64,000 bases of DNA. Source: Sclerodactyla briareus. Its lineage: Eukaryota > Echinodermata > Holothuroidea > Dendrochirotida > Sclerodactylidae. Below are positions 45,441 to 57,774 of this stretch, piece after piece. A program made the position numbers and the translations under genes. The notes below the pieces were generated by a model. The model was not told the DNA's origin and did not search any database. It saw nothing but the letters and a program-made list of their open reading frames with translations. Location of the stretch: contig JAODTK010003821.1 in assembly GCA_026419785.1 (NCBI GenBank), positions 352,763 to 416,762 of the forward strand. Direction: 5' to 3'. Within the stretch, counting starts at the first letter, position 1; each line of letters starts with the position of its first letter.

Positions 45441-48400
45441 CATTAGTGAGTCCTAAGGCTCCTCCTGAATTTATTCAGGTGAGACAAAAAGGGGGCTTCA
45501 AACTAGAGAGTGGGAGACGGAAGGGTATCCGCCCCACATTTTCACTGGGAACTGGCGACCCTCCCACACCCCCCTCCAGCCCCGGTTCCACGCCCTTGGT
45601 AGCAACCGCGCCTGGTGAATTGGTTTCGGGGCAAAGGACACGGACGCTACGGTAATTTTGTGGAATTTAAAGGAACCAAATTCTTTAGAATTCTGACTTT
45701 GGAACTTCGAGAAGTTTACATATGTCAAGCAATGAACGATGAATAAAGACACACTTATAGGCTCTGCAGTTGCCCGGAAGGCTAGAATGATGCACTTAAT
45801 CGATTAGGCGCCATTGCAAATTGTTGTTTTGGGTATAACTCATCTCGTCATTCGAAGATGTCGGTAAGTGTTATTAGTTAATCAAGTTTGGAAACGTGAG
45901 TAAAAAGCTGTTCAGATGGAGTTGGCTATAACTAAAGGTAATCTTCAGGAGATAATACCAACAAACTAAAATCATATGTTGTTTTTGATCGAGTTACTTA
46001 TTGAATTGAGTTCTTTGTACGTTTTGAAGAATACCTAATCTATCGGAAACGGGTGAACAAACCATGCTCCATACATGGCATTCAATCGCAGAAAACCAGC
46101 TGCGCGCAAGCGCGCAAAAAAAATCTTCCCAGATTTTGTGCGCTTTGCAACACATCGCGAATTCTAAGCCGTCAAGGTCAGTTAGGGGTAACATTTTCAT
46201 CCTAGAAAAATGTGGGACATTTTAAGGTTGCACCAAACATAGGGGTTACCCCACCCCTGTTACATGATATTTTATCCTAAATGCTTCATGAAGACTAAAT
46301 ACTGCACAAAGTTGGTTGATTATCACGTGTCATATTCAATTTTAGAATGGTTTTAGCTCAAAACTTGACTAATTTCGTATCAATTTTAGCATGAAAACGT
46401 AGATAATCCTGATAATCAGGACAGATGGTAACCCTAGGTACAGTGTGGATTAGAAGTGAATTTCTCCTGGGCTCAGCAGCTCATCGAAGGAAGTCAATTC
46501 AGCGTGTAATTCTGAGCAATGGGCGGCTAATTGTGGGGAGTCCTTCGCAATTCAGGGACTTAGATGTTGAATTTAGATCATTTCCCCTCCTCGAAAAGTA
46601 GGGGACGCGTCCCCCCGCACCCCCCCCCCCCCCCCTCAGGATTGACGCCATGACTGTTGTCAGCCCTAAACAACATAAAGGCCTTTTCAAGGTCACAGGA
46701 GGCCAAATTTGTAGGATTTAATGTGCTTTCTCTAAATGAGGTCCATAGAGGAATTCCTGCTGGGATTTACACGTCGGCGTTTTCCCCGCCTGCCTTTCTT
46801 AGTTCCGCTAAAAGTTGGGAGTTATCCGGAACACTCAATTCTAATCGGTCGTCACAGTTTTACAACCGTGCCATTTTACCACCCATGATCGACTCGAGTG
46901 GACCTAAATGCAGCGTTAATGTTTGCGACTCGGGCTGAATCACCACCCGGCGAGTCAATGTACTACTTCAAATTTAATTGAAGTGATTCGAGTGATTTCG
47001 TTATTGCAGGTAGTGAGTGACCCGATTCGCAAATCACAGCAGGTCTGTCTCATGGGAACCACGCTGGTTCATGTGTATGATGGAAAAACAACCTTACCTT
47101 TATTTGCTTTCCATAGAAGGACCACAAAATTGCTGTATAAGCACTAACACAGTCAGCATCAAGGCAGTCACCGGAAAGACACATCAAATGAATATTTATG
47201 AAATAGGTGTTTCTCTCTTCTCGAGCAGTCGAATAGCAAGAAGCAAGTATTTCGGCAGTACGGTACTTGAAGTGCGGCTGTCAAGTGTATCCAGATTTAT
47301 CACGCTGGTTCGTCCTGGAGCACATACGGAACACGTTTTTTTTCACCTGTTGTGCTTTCGTCCTACATGAACGCCGCGGCGCAGACTAGCCCAGGCTGGT
47401 AACAGGCCTCTATATTCGAGCAATCCAGATGTCCTTAAAGCGAAATTGAAATGAAAAGAACTATTTCGATGAGGTTCAAAATTATTAAACTTAGATCCAG
47501 ATTATATGTCAGGAATGTTTTACAGAATATAGCATTTATTTTCTTGCAATCGTCATTTACTTTGTGGCACGAGAAGAATTGATCGATTGCATAATCACCG
47601 TTAACTTTCGCATTTCGCAGTTGAGAAATCTAATTCCTTTGCGGTATTCGAATATTATAGTAATATTCCTGTACGGGATGGCCATGTAATCTACTTCTGG
47701 GAAGTAAAGAACCCATGTTGACAAGGGTCAACAAAGCTCACATTACGTATTTTTGTTTCACTCTACATCTTATTCATGCAAGACCGTCTCGAAGTAACTT
47801 TGAGTACCTCGGATTTGCAATTGTGACAACGGCTAGCGACAAGTGCAACTAATTCCCTAATGGGTGCACTGACGAGACACAGCAACAGGGCAATAAAAGT
47901 CCATGATTGTACTGGGTCCGGAACCTCTCTCCTCCGTCACCATGAATGAACAGGGATCGTTTCAAATGAATGTCGTTGTTTGTATCCTATCTGGACAAAT
48001 CGCTACGTTTCATGTTCCCGGGCGCTGCGATTTGATTTGACATAAAATTTAAGGCCACCCCCCCCCTTCCCGCCCGAAAAAAGTTCGCAACGGATAAAAA
48101 GTAAATTCACCCCTCCCAATATTACAACTAACTCATCCCCGGTACGGGGTTCGGTGGGTCCCCTCTGCCCCAGCCCCCCCCCCACCGCGTCCATGAATTA
48201 ACGTTTATCTCGAATGCCGCTTCCAGTTTTTCCCTTTTGTTTGTCGCGCGTCTAGCCGGCAGTTGTCTAGCAACGGAGCCGTAAACAATAGATGGCGAGA
48301 TACAACCGTCTGTTTCTGGATTCTCCAGTTGGAACTGCTGAATCACTATTCCTGAAAAAAAACATCTGGAGGATTATTACGGTCGATATAAAATTGGGTC

Positions 48401-49139
48401 CATCCCGGACTGATCACTCATCGAGAGACTGATTCGCCGAACGCCGCCAAGGTATTTTCTCAACAATTTTGAGAAACGTTAGAAAAATCGGGCGAGACCG
48501 ACAAGTAAATTTCGACGTGAAGAGAGGACAGCCAAGTGAACCGAAGGAGTGGCTCGTTTTTTCCGATTGGGGTATCAATTAACTGTGTTGGGCATGGATT
48601 TTCGACAAGTTTCGGAATTCAACCAGCGGCAACCGGTGCGGGGGATAATCACTGTATGGAAACGAGAATCACCACAGCTATGGAGTTGGTTGTACCGGAA
48701 GTCAGCACAGTCAAGAAGGACATCGAAAGCCGCACGCGCCGCGTATAAGTTATCTTAATGTTAAGATTTGCGAACACCGGATATGTTATTTTTGTAAATC
48801 TATATGATTAAATTCCGGATCGCTATTCTGAAATTTTTTCAGAGAGCAAATATTGTTAATATAAACCAGTTATCACCTGTTTTAAACTTTCAGAAACCTC
48901 TCATTAGTTCTCTTGGCTGTTCATCAGCAGGTGATTACGACCTTGTGTGGGAGCCTAAGAAAAGGTGTCCTAGTAATCAAATGCACATGCTGTGAACAGC
49001 GTCTAACTGCGGGCGTCTAATGATCCCGACAACGTTGGCTCCGAGCCGCCCCCGCCCCCCCCCCCCTCCCATGCTGTGAATGTCCAGCCGACGGGCCATG
49101 CTGCCTAACAACAGTTTCCTTCCAAGTTCTACAGTCTCT
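45441..49139. other. no gene recognised
   Basis: Unique-looking sequence with C runs at 46619-46635, 48057-48066 and 48174-48182. Short frames have no known motif. Confidence 0.4.
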
Positions 49140-49275
49140 TTGTGCTGAGCGCCCCAGCGAGATGGCAACATGTATCATTATTAAATTCTTTGGTAGGCGT
49201 CGACCGGTATTCGAACCCCGACCTCCCGGAAGGGGCCGACGCTCTACCAATTGGTCGCCACTTCGGTCACTAATT
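49140..49275 (-). mobile_element. tRNA-derived SINE, copy 2 of a family of three
   Basis: Minus strand: CCAATTGGTAGAGCGTCGG (A box, 49236-49254), GGGGTTCGAATACC (B box, 49206-49219), tail with ATGTTGCCATCTCGCTGG and GCTCAGCACA. Head and tail match the copies at 12846 and 60748. Confidence 0.8.
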
Positions 49276-52200
49276 CCACCCCAGCTCCTAGTCCGCGCAT
49301 TACTGTTTTCCTTTTCCCCATAACCCCCTGCACTGGAGGAGATATTTTTTAAACTAGCTCCAGAAATTAGCCTATGCCTATACAATATCGGCCTTGCATT
49401 TCCAATCAGAACAAGCCGTCTATCCAGACTGCAGTGCGAATGCCCATTCGGAGACCGGCGGGGTGTGATGTCCCGGGCAGGGTGTTGATGTATTACTCTA
49501 ACGTTATATCGTCAACATGACAATTTTGGGCGCATAACTTCTGGATGGAAGCCGCTCGAGAACGCCCCTCTTTTATAACTCGCCCGACATGGTCTATGGA
49601 GGGCGGCGAGAGGCTGCTCAGTTATTTGAGTGGATTGACTCAGTTCCAGTCACTTGTCATTGCGACGACAGCTATGTACACATGTACATGCTTTAGATAT
49701 ACCCTCACCTGTCCGGGTTTCGCAAGCCTAGAGGGCGCCGATATGACCTAAAATATGACCACATTTTTTTTTTTTTTCGGGGGAAAGCGCGCGAACTTTC
49801 AGTTTTATTACTGAATTTTCCGCTATATAGAAGGTTGGAAATATTTAATGCCGGGCAGTAGGCTCTCGTCGGGGTGGGTAAATTTTGGCGTACCCACTCG
49901 GACTCCCCGCAGTAACTGGGAAAATTTCCCGACGGGTGGGGGGAGCAGCCCCCCCCCCCCTCCGCTTGGCCACCCTTGAAGATCGGTATATACGGCGAAT
50001 AACCACAGAGGCGATTTTCATCATACTATATTTCCCATTAATTCTACCTTCTCTGACGGAGTTGAATTAGGGTCCATCGATCAAGCGCCCCTTATTCTTG
50101 TGCGAGAAGCATCATTGATCTATCACAAGATGGTATGAAAGTACAAATTCATGGGCTCAATTACTACTGAGATAATTTACGTTAATGTTACTGGTGCCTA
50201 TATTCAGAAGCTTTCCTGTCTCCTCCCACGTGAAATTGTGCACTGATCAAGTCATGACGCAGTTGCAACCTCGGTTCTAGCCTAGATAACGTGAGTTTGA
50301 ATCAATATCTCCTCTGAAGCAGAACTGTATCGCGATTGCTTGGGTTTGGCCAGTTGGCAATGGAAAGAAATGATTCACTATTCCTGTTGTGTCTTTTCCC
50401 ACGCTCGTGGACGAATTAGGTACCAGTGTTTTGGTATTAATCCCTCCGAAAACTGCAGTCGTCAGACGATCACGAGGTACCTCAATTGCCCAATTGTTTT
50501 TCAGTTTCAGTTAATCTGGTACAATAGAAACAGGTCTCGCCTGGTTGCGCGATCAGTGTTTCCATCAAGAGTCACCAGCAAACAATTACAAGGCATTTAA
50601 TGTGTTGCTTAAGATTTTGGTATTAGCATTAACACCCGACTAATCAGTGATCCATTTCAATTTGTAAGGACTGATTATTGACATGTCTACTACAAAGAAA
50701 GTATAAGTTTTTGTGTGTAAATGTGCTAAGATGGCCTAAATTGTGCAAATTAGACACAATATTCAACCTTCCTATTGACCCTTTGCTCACCACATATCTC
50801 GGGGACCACCTCTTAAATTTCATCATGGGAATTTCACAAACTTGAACATTTGCATGAATGAAGCAATTTAATACAACACTGCTAACCCCCATTGACTCGA
50901 TGTCGATGTTAACATTTGGGGGGACTAAAGTAGACCATCCAATCAAGCTTCAGGAAAATCGAAACACAGGCGAAAAAGACACACTGAATGACCTCCAGCC
51001 TATGTGAATAATACAACAATTTTATATGGTGGTGATTAACCACAGGAGTGCTCTATTCACAGAATGAGTGGTGATGGAATGAAAAAAATGAATAAAGCAA
51101 AGTGATTGGAACTTGTGTACAACGTAAATGTAGCTTCAATACCTCTTAAATATTTAAACATCCATTGCCATCATTGACTAATCATCCCCTTAAAACATAG
51201 GCACCATACCAGCAGACTGGGTCATCAGCACGATCCTACCTACCCCGGACTCTCTGGTTATAAACCAATTACTGAGTTTGATAAAACAAACCGAGGTCAG
51301 CCCATTAACCTTGACCTGCTGGCGCTTTTTATGATCGCTCTGCCTCACATACAGTTCCTCGTCATCCAAAATGTCCACAAAATGTCGACATTCATACCTC
51401 ACCTCGTATCCACGCGCCGATATGGAAATTCCGTAACTCAACGAGTTCGATAAAGAAGTAATGTTGTCTGGTCATCAGGCGTCTATACATAAAATTCCAG
51501 GGGGGGGTGGTGAATCATTTTTGAGACCGGAACAAGTTTTTCGTGAGACCGACTCTTATATTATTCGGTTTTATCCAGACGGCGCCGTGCGGTCGTGGAG
51601 GGTGCTCTGGATCCCTGACTGGGTGGCCACTGCGTCCCCCCTCCCCTTGGAAATTTTTGAAACCTTGAGACCCCTCAGACGCAAAATGGTGCCTATTCTA
51701 GGACGATATTCTATCATGAGTTTAACTGTTAAAAAATTGATCTTCTTTTTGCCAAGTTCATATTTTTTCCCGACTAGTAAACTGGTAGTTGAAAATGTGT
51801 GTCAAAACGGTTCTGTAACCTAGCTACATGAAAACCGTGCACTCTTAGTGGGTTAGCTATAAAGATTACTAGATTGCTTTACGCTGGATATGAGGTTATG
51901 ACCCGTGACTTTTCGAGTGCTTGGACCTAAATTTACATAATGATGACTGGTACTGGAAGAATGAGGAGGAATCGCATGCACTCATGGTCTTGCAAGCCCA
52001 TCAGAGCTGATACCGATATTTAATAATGTCCGATGGGGCTGAAACTTGGCACACATGTCCATCAGAGTTAAATCAATTTCCAACACCAGTGGCGTCACCA
52101 GACTTTTCAAACTAGGGAGGCATAAGGGGGGACACAGGCATTTGTGTGTGGGGGGCACGAGAATAATTATCTGAGCGTAGCGCCACCATAGGTTTGGAGC

Positions 52201-52689
52201 GATAGTACAAGAAATTTTTTGGGTGCGCAAGCCCCCAGATGGCCGGAAAGACTTCCCCGAGCGCACCCCCACCCCTTGAGGCTGCAGTACCAAGCTAAAA
52301 ATCTCCATTTTGTGTGTCACAAATTCTATAATTCTAGATACGAAATTTTTTATATTTTGTAAGACCCTCGGTCTTATTGATGCCCGAATTTTTGGCCAGA
52401 ACGTTCAACATTTGTTTTCTGCTCGACACTACTGGTCACCAGTGTGCGCGAAGCGCGCCACAAGTTTTTGTGGGTTTTCCGGAATTAGGAGAACAGGATC
52501 TTCACCAAAAATGAGACATTTCAGCTGAATCTTCAGCTATACTTCCAACCATGATATCGAAGTCAGTAGCAGTTTACCTGGAGAAAAACCTGCGTTGAAA
52601 ATTGAAGGCAGTCTGCGTAGCCTAAGCTACTGCAAGTTTCAATATCGCGGTGGTCGAGGAGGAGAAACGGGCCGGAGGATAGGTTCAGT
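49276..52689. other. no gene recognised
   Basis: Contains T run 49767-49778, C run 49951-49960 and G run 51501-51507. A 100-codon minus-strand frame (50644-50946) has no recognisable domain. Confidence 0.4.
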
Positions 52690-52845
52690 GTTGTCGTCGA
52701 GGCAGTGCACCGAGGCAAAGGGGCCGAGGCCGAGGCCGAGGCAGCAGCACCCGAGGCCGAGGCGAGGCTGCGCACCCTCGAGGCCGAGGCCGAGGCCGAG
52801 GCACACCTTCCGAGGCCGAGGCCGTGGCCGAGGCTCCGGGCAAAA
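52690..52845 (+). repeat. GAGGCC hexanucleotide-rich cluster
   Basis: Around fifteen GAGGCC words, often as (GAGGCC)2-3, interspersed with CCCGAGG and CACCTTCC. All in one sense. A second cluster lies at 54712-54865. Confidence 0.85.
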
Positions 52846-53500
52846 TATAACAGCATAAAATTTAAATACCAGTGTGTTAAATACATAAGTTAATTTTGTT
52901 TTGTCTTCCCAGGGACTACAGTAGTCAGATGATGATTATATGGAGACAAGGAATGTTTGAAGTCCGAAAATGGAGATTGAACAAGCACAAGTTGATATGC
53001 AAAAATTGTATTTTGAACGACGGTACTCAGAAATTCAGAATGAAAAAAATATGAAGCAGTTGTGAAAAGTGGAAGGCTTGTGAGATTGGCTTAGGTTAAC
53101 CATACCATCACATTAAATACACTCTTCAATATGACTTTCATAAGTGCAGGGACGGTAATAGTTAGATGTAAGGACACTGCCACTGCATTTTGGAAAACAT
53201 CATATTCCAGCATCTGTGGAGAAAGCAGAGTCTTGATTCTGGCGGCACCATCGGGCTTCCAAAGGGCTGTGGATTTCACTCAGCAAGATGACCTGCCCAT
53301 CCAATCTATGTGTGTACGACAATTTTTTTTTGATCTATAAAAGTTAATTTTAAATCCATCTGGCTAGCAATGCATTTCACTCAATATCAATCCAACATAT
53401 GCAGTGACTCAAACCTACAAAAAAACAAAACCAGAGAGCAAAGAGGCTAGTGATACCCTGACTGCCCTGAAGTTTGTTGACTCAGATTTTTTGGGGGAAA
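52846..53500. other. no gene recognised
   Basis: AT-rich sequence between repeats; nothing seen. Confidence 0.4.
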
Positions 53501-53694
53501 CCTTTGGCCTGACCGAAAACAATAGGGTTCTTGTACTCATTATGGGGAACCCACATCCAAGTATGAGCTTTGATCCATCCAAAGTGGGGTCGATTATCGT
53601 GTTAACAATCCAGGCGGCACACACACACACACACACACACAACACCACACACAACAACACGCAACAACACACACGCACACACCACACACACACA

Positions 53695-53725
<31 letters not shown>

Positions 53726-53765
53726 CAACTGCCAGACTGCATAAATTCCTTTGACTAAAGTCAAT
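53501..53765 (+). repeat. dimeric-array family, partial unit with long CA tract and hairpin
   Basis: GGCCTGACCGAAAACAATAG to TTATCGTGTTAACAATCC, then CA-rich tract 53618-53728 and ATTCCTTTGACTAAAGTCAA (53743-53762), a shortened form of the terminal hairpin. Confidence 0.8.
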
Positions 53766-54711
53766 CATAAACAACCACACGCTCGGAGGAGGAAAACCAG
53801 CAAACGTACATCAGGGGTCAGGAGAAGAGACAATGCGATCTAATTCGATACTACTGAGATTGGTGGGGTCCCATGAGGATAACACGAAAGCTAGTCTTAA
53901 AACGATCGCCATGTTCCAAAACACGCAATCAGCGATAAAAAAGTAACGTCAAAAATCCAGGTTGCCCGCCCTCGTGGTAGGGGCCGGGATGCGCCCCATT
54001 TTTGAACTCATCCGAGATTTAATTCGATAAAAATGTGTGCAAAGTTTCAAGTCAACCCGACAATGCGTTGGAGAGTTTATCCGCGCTAACATGAAAATTC
54101 TCCGTCGACGGCGGCAGCGCTGGCAAAGACCGAATATATCCCCATGAAGGAATCAAAATATTTTGGTGTGATATTATCATGTACACACTTACAAACTCAC
54201 AGGTCAGTATAATAAAATATAAAGTTATATTGAATAAATAAATACATTCACGATCTGCAGAACAGCGGACCACATTCTTCGTATTTTAATGGTCCAGGCT
54301 TATGCACTGTTATGCATGGAGACTAGAATTTCATCTCGCAAACTCTACTACGACATAAGGGGGGCGATCATATGAGTGAGTGTTCACACGTGGTTCGCCG
54401 CCAGTGCAGGATTCGCTGTTTTGTTCACAAAGCTATACATTATGCCGAGGTGTGACGTTGCAAGTGCAGTGCATTCAGTACTGTAAGATTTCTATGGCCA
54501 GCGAGCTCGCTAGGCAGCCCGTACTCTACACTGCACTTGGGGAATTGCACGCGGGACGAGCGCAGCGCCAGTAAATTTTATGGCATGTCTTTGGGTGATA
54601 ACGAGTATTGCTTACTTTAGTTCAAATTGTAAGCGAAATTCAAACAAAATCAGAAGCCCATTTGTGAAACAAATTTTCAATTGTTCTTTATTTTATAGCA
54701 CAAACACATAT
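53766..54711. other. no gene recognised
   Basis: Unique-looking sequence; nothing identified. Confidence 0.35.
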
Positions 54712-54865
54712 GCCGGCCTCGACCCGGCCTCGGGCCCAAATCCGAGCCGGAACTCCGAGGCCGAGCCGAGCCGCCGGCCTCCGAGGCCAAGGCCGAGAGC
54801 CCGAGGCCGCCAAAAAACTGGCCTCGAGGCCGGCCTCGAGGCCGAGGCCGGCCTCGGAGACCATA
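54712..54865. repeat. GGCCTC/GAGGCC palindromic cluster
   Basis: GGCCTC and GAGGCC alternate, for example CTGGCCTCGAGGCCGGCCTC, forming strong palindromes. This differs from the one-sense cluster at 52690. Confidence 0.85.
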
Positions 54866-56099
54866 CCAACACTGAAGTGTTTAGTATAAAAAGAGGTGGA
54901 CTGTAGTTTTCAAGGTCAATGAAAATGTTGTTGTATAATTCCAGTATTTCACCTCACAGATATGTTGAGTAGGGGGCCAAGGAAGTAGAAATTCCCATAG
55001 AGTGATGCGGAGCAGGACGGGAAAGCGACGGAACAAACTCCACCACTAGTACACGCTCGAAGCGCGAATTTTTCCACTTTTTTTATCGCATTCGAGGCGA
55101 ATTTGGCACAATTACTCCCTTTCTTGTGATATCTTTGTTTTGTTGCCGAGATCTTATTTCGAAACTGGTAGTCAAAAATACTGACTACAGATTTTTTATT
55201 ATATAGTAGGTCATGGCTATAATTCAATCAATTTTTCACCTAACTCGAGTCGAGACCGACTTTTCGTCGCGATGAGGACCGACTTCTGATTTGCACAGGG
55301 GGGGCACCCACCCCCCCCCCCCCCCCCCCCGTATTTAACCGACTCCCCTGTGGCTGGTAGTAACTGATGACAAGATCATTCCAGACGAATTACGATATAT
55401 CGTCACTATTAATGCCAATTAGTATTGATTTATATATACCGTGGACGGTTTCCCTTCGGAACGTCATATCAAGGGCGTAACCACCATTCGTATCGCTACG
55501 AGATTATTATGAATCTTTTTTTATGGAGAAAAGTGCTATAATTACGTTTTCATGTTACTTAAGCGAAATATAATCCCATGAAGGCATGCATTCCATTTCA
55601 TTGTGAATTTTTAGGGCGACTTGAGTCTTTGGCTGCCATAAGATGGATACCTCTAAACGAGAAGCAGAACAATACACCTATCCCAGTGTTCGAATCACAC
55701 GTTTTGAATAGAGTCGCACCTCCAGTGAAATCACGGAAAACGTTTGAAACAAGATTTTAGACGTTCTACAAACTCTAACGCACTAAACAGACGAACGCAC
55801 ACCGTTCTGGTCGTTCCTATATTAATCTCTTGCCACCCCTACTACTGTCGTTCAAATTGTGTACCATTATCGAATCTTCTTCCACACATGCTGATTTTTG
55901 CGTTGTACAGTTTTAGAACATCCGCTCCAAGAACAACAATTAAACTACAATGCCATTCCCTACATGTATTCTTATAGTTTAGTTAATTTTAGTTGGTAGG
56001 AACGGTCCGGGAGGACGTAGTCCTCATTAACGACCATGAAACCATAACAACCCAAAGAGAACACAACAGACGAAAGAATTCGCCACAATTCCTGAAAAA
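54866..56099. other. no gene recognised
   Basis: C run at 55311-55330. No coding motif found. Confidence 0.4.
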
Positions 56100-56300
56100 C
56101 AGTCAAGATTGTTCTTGGAGACAATAACACTACCAGACCAAACAAACATCTGCAAGGGGCTATTCCACGCATTAAACAACTCTTTGTCAAAGAGATACTT
56201 CCGAATATTTAATCTGCCACGTTTACCAGGAATTAAGCTTGACTGATGGCCCCTATTATTGGTAACAATGAAAAATTCACAAAAACAAGGTCGAGGGAAC
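56100..56300 (-). pseudogene. LINE reverse transcriptase protein, C-terminal tail
   Basis: The frame reads TNNRGHQSSLIPGKRGRLNI, then RKYLFDKELFNAWNSPL and SVIVSKNNLDCF. R-G-H ... R-L-x-I-R-K-Y-x-F ... W-N-S-x ... S-V-x-x-x-K-N-x-L-D is the common end of LINE ORF2 proteins (jockey/CR1/RTE type). The reverse transcriptase core is not found in the window, so this is a 5'-truncated copy. Confidence 0.6.
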
Positions 56301-56337
56301 ACGCATTCTAGTCGTGTTTACAAAAAATTCATATTTT

Positions 56338-56375
56338 TTACATCTGTTGACCTCAGATGACCTGACCCCCAACAA
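56338..56375 (+). repeat. small fragment of the dimeric-array family
   Basis: ACCTCAGATGACCTGACCCC followed by CAACAATAGAG matches the A-half marker. No CA tract follows. Confidence 0.5.
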
Positions 56376-56636
56376 TAGAGTGCGGATAACATACAAGGCA
56401 ATAATAATGATTACAAGGGAGAAGGTAATAGCAGTAAAACTGTGAGGTCAACAGACAGTACGAGAAACAGTGCCCCATCCGATTACATGGCCAAACATCT
56501 TGGCACGCTTCCCCCAAACTTTGTTAGAACCTATGGTTGCACTTACACTTAAAAATTTTACAACAGTTTTTTTTACAACAGCTTTACTTTTTCCATTAGT
56601 AAAGCCAAGCATTTTTAGACCAGGAACAGCCCGATC

Positions 56637-56757
56637 ATGCACACATCCATACTACGATGACATAACGACCGTTTTACAGGAGTAAGGTGATCCAGCGTAA
56701 TTAAATTGTTGAGCAGTTTAATTTTTGAAACTTTGATTAAAAGGTTTGATTTAGGAA
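56637..56757 (+). repeat. dispersed repeat, copy 1 (ACGACCGTTTTACAGG)
   Basis: Shares CATAACGACCGTTTTACAGG and AGGTTTGATTTA with 61179-61300 in the same order and spacing, about 70 percent alike by eye over 110 bp. Confidence 0.65.
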
Positions 56758-57460
56758 GGCAAAAACCGTTTTTTTTCTTTTTTTCTGGTAATCCGATCCA
56801 CAATCCAGAGGGCTGGCTTTCTGTGTGGACCGCAATGAGTTTGAATCAACACGAAGCTGATCACCATACATAGTAGTAATCCTATTACTGAAAATCTCGA
56901 CCGCTGAGTTGTGCTTCAATAATTTCATTTCATCCCTTATAAAGGTCCTATCGTGTCTGGCAATATAGATATTGCGAAACACTATGCACCCATTTAAATA
57001 TGAGGACCAGTGTCACAGGGGCTATACAAAGTGTCACGACATTGGGAAGGTATCGGGGAAATATGTATGGAGAAGGAATTGCACTCCAACAGTTGCATGC
57101 GGGATTTAAGGATGAATCGGATTAAATCATCAGCCAGGGCCAGGTTGGATAAATATACAGAAGACAGGGCTTGGTGCAGATGGTTTTAGCTAATTCTGCC
57201 CTGTGAACGCAGATTATGCAGGCCTCAGGAGTATGGCTGCCGCCGTGGGCCTCTCCTTGATATAAGTTGAGAGACCAGTGTACACTGAAAGACCATTTGA
57301 ATACCATCCTCATATGTATGTGTGGATTTTGACCATGATTGCGTCAAATTCAATGGATGTGGACTCAAGTTGGGAATCTGGAGCTTTACCATCCAAAACA
57401 TCTGGTGAATATGGGGAGCGTCGTAATGAGGACGGCTGTTCTCCCGCCAATATAAAGACA
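56758..57460. other. no gene recognised
   Basis: T-rich run at 56770-56786 then mixed sequence; nothing seen. Confidence 0.35.
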
Positions 57461-57530
57461 GACATACATACATCATACATACATAATACATACATACATA
57501 CATACATACAAAATACAAATACTACATACA
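57461..57530 (+). repeat. CATA microsatellite
   Basis: ACATACATACATAC-type repeats with interruptions, continuing as 'aatac' words. Confidence 0.85.
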
Positions 57531-57774
57531 TCTTTCTTCAATTGGTGTATGACACCTGCGCAACATAGCCGGCCAGACCAGTCAGTTGTCTTCATGGCTG
57601 AATCTTAACCGCGATCACTTCAAGTATTCCCAACGTTATTGGACATAGATTAGAAAGACGATGTCCTGAGGCTCAATATTAGGCCTCTAAGCCATAATCC
57701 AAGAACATATAACGACCTTAATACCGTCCGACGAATTTCATCCTTTTCATTTTTTCTTCTTGATGGTGAACTCG

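Noticed and set aside
49195-49275. A functional tRNA gene
   Set aside because: A and B boxes are present but the acceptor stem does not pair and a shared non-tRNA tail follows; a SINE explains it better.
50644-50946. 100-codon minus-strand frame with protein-like composition
   Set aside because: No family motif, no splice context, and it looks like interspersed sequence; evidence too thin.
52563-52886. Alanine/serine-repeat protein on the minus strand
   Set aside because: The frame is produced by the GAGGCC hexamer array and has no conserved flank.
53404-53780. Frames of 116 and 121 codons on both strands
   Set aside because: They cross a CA tract and a repeat fragment; not coding.
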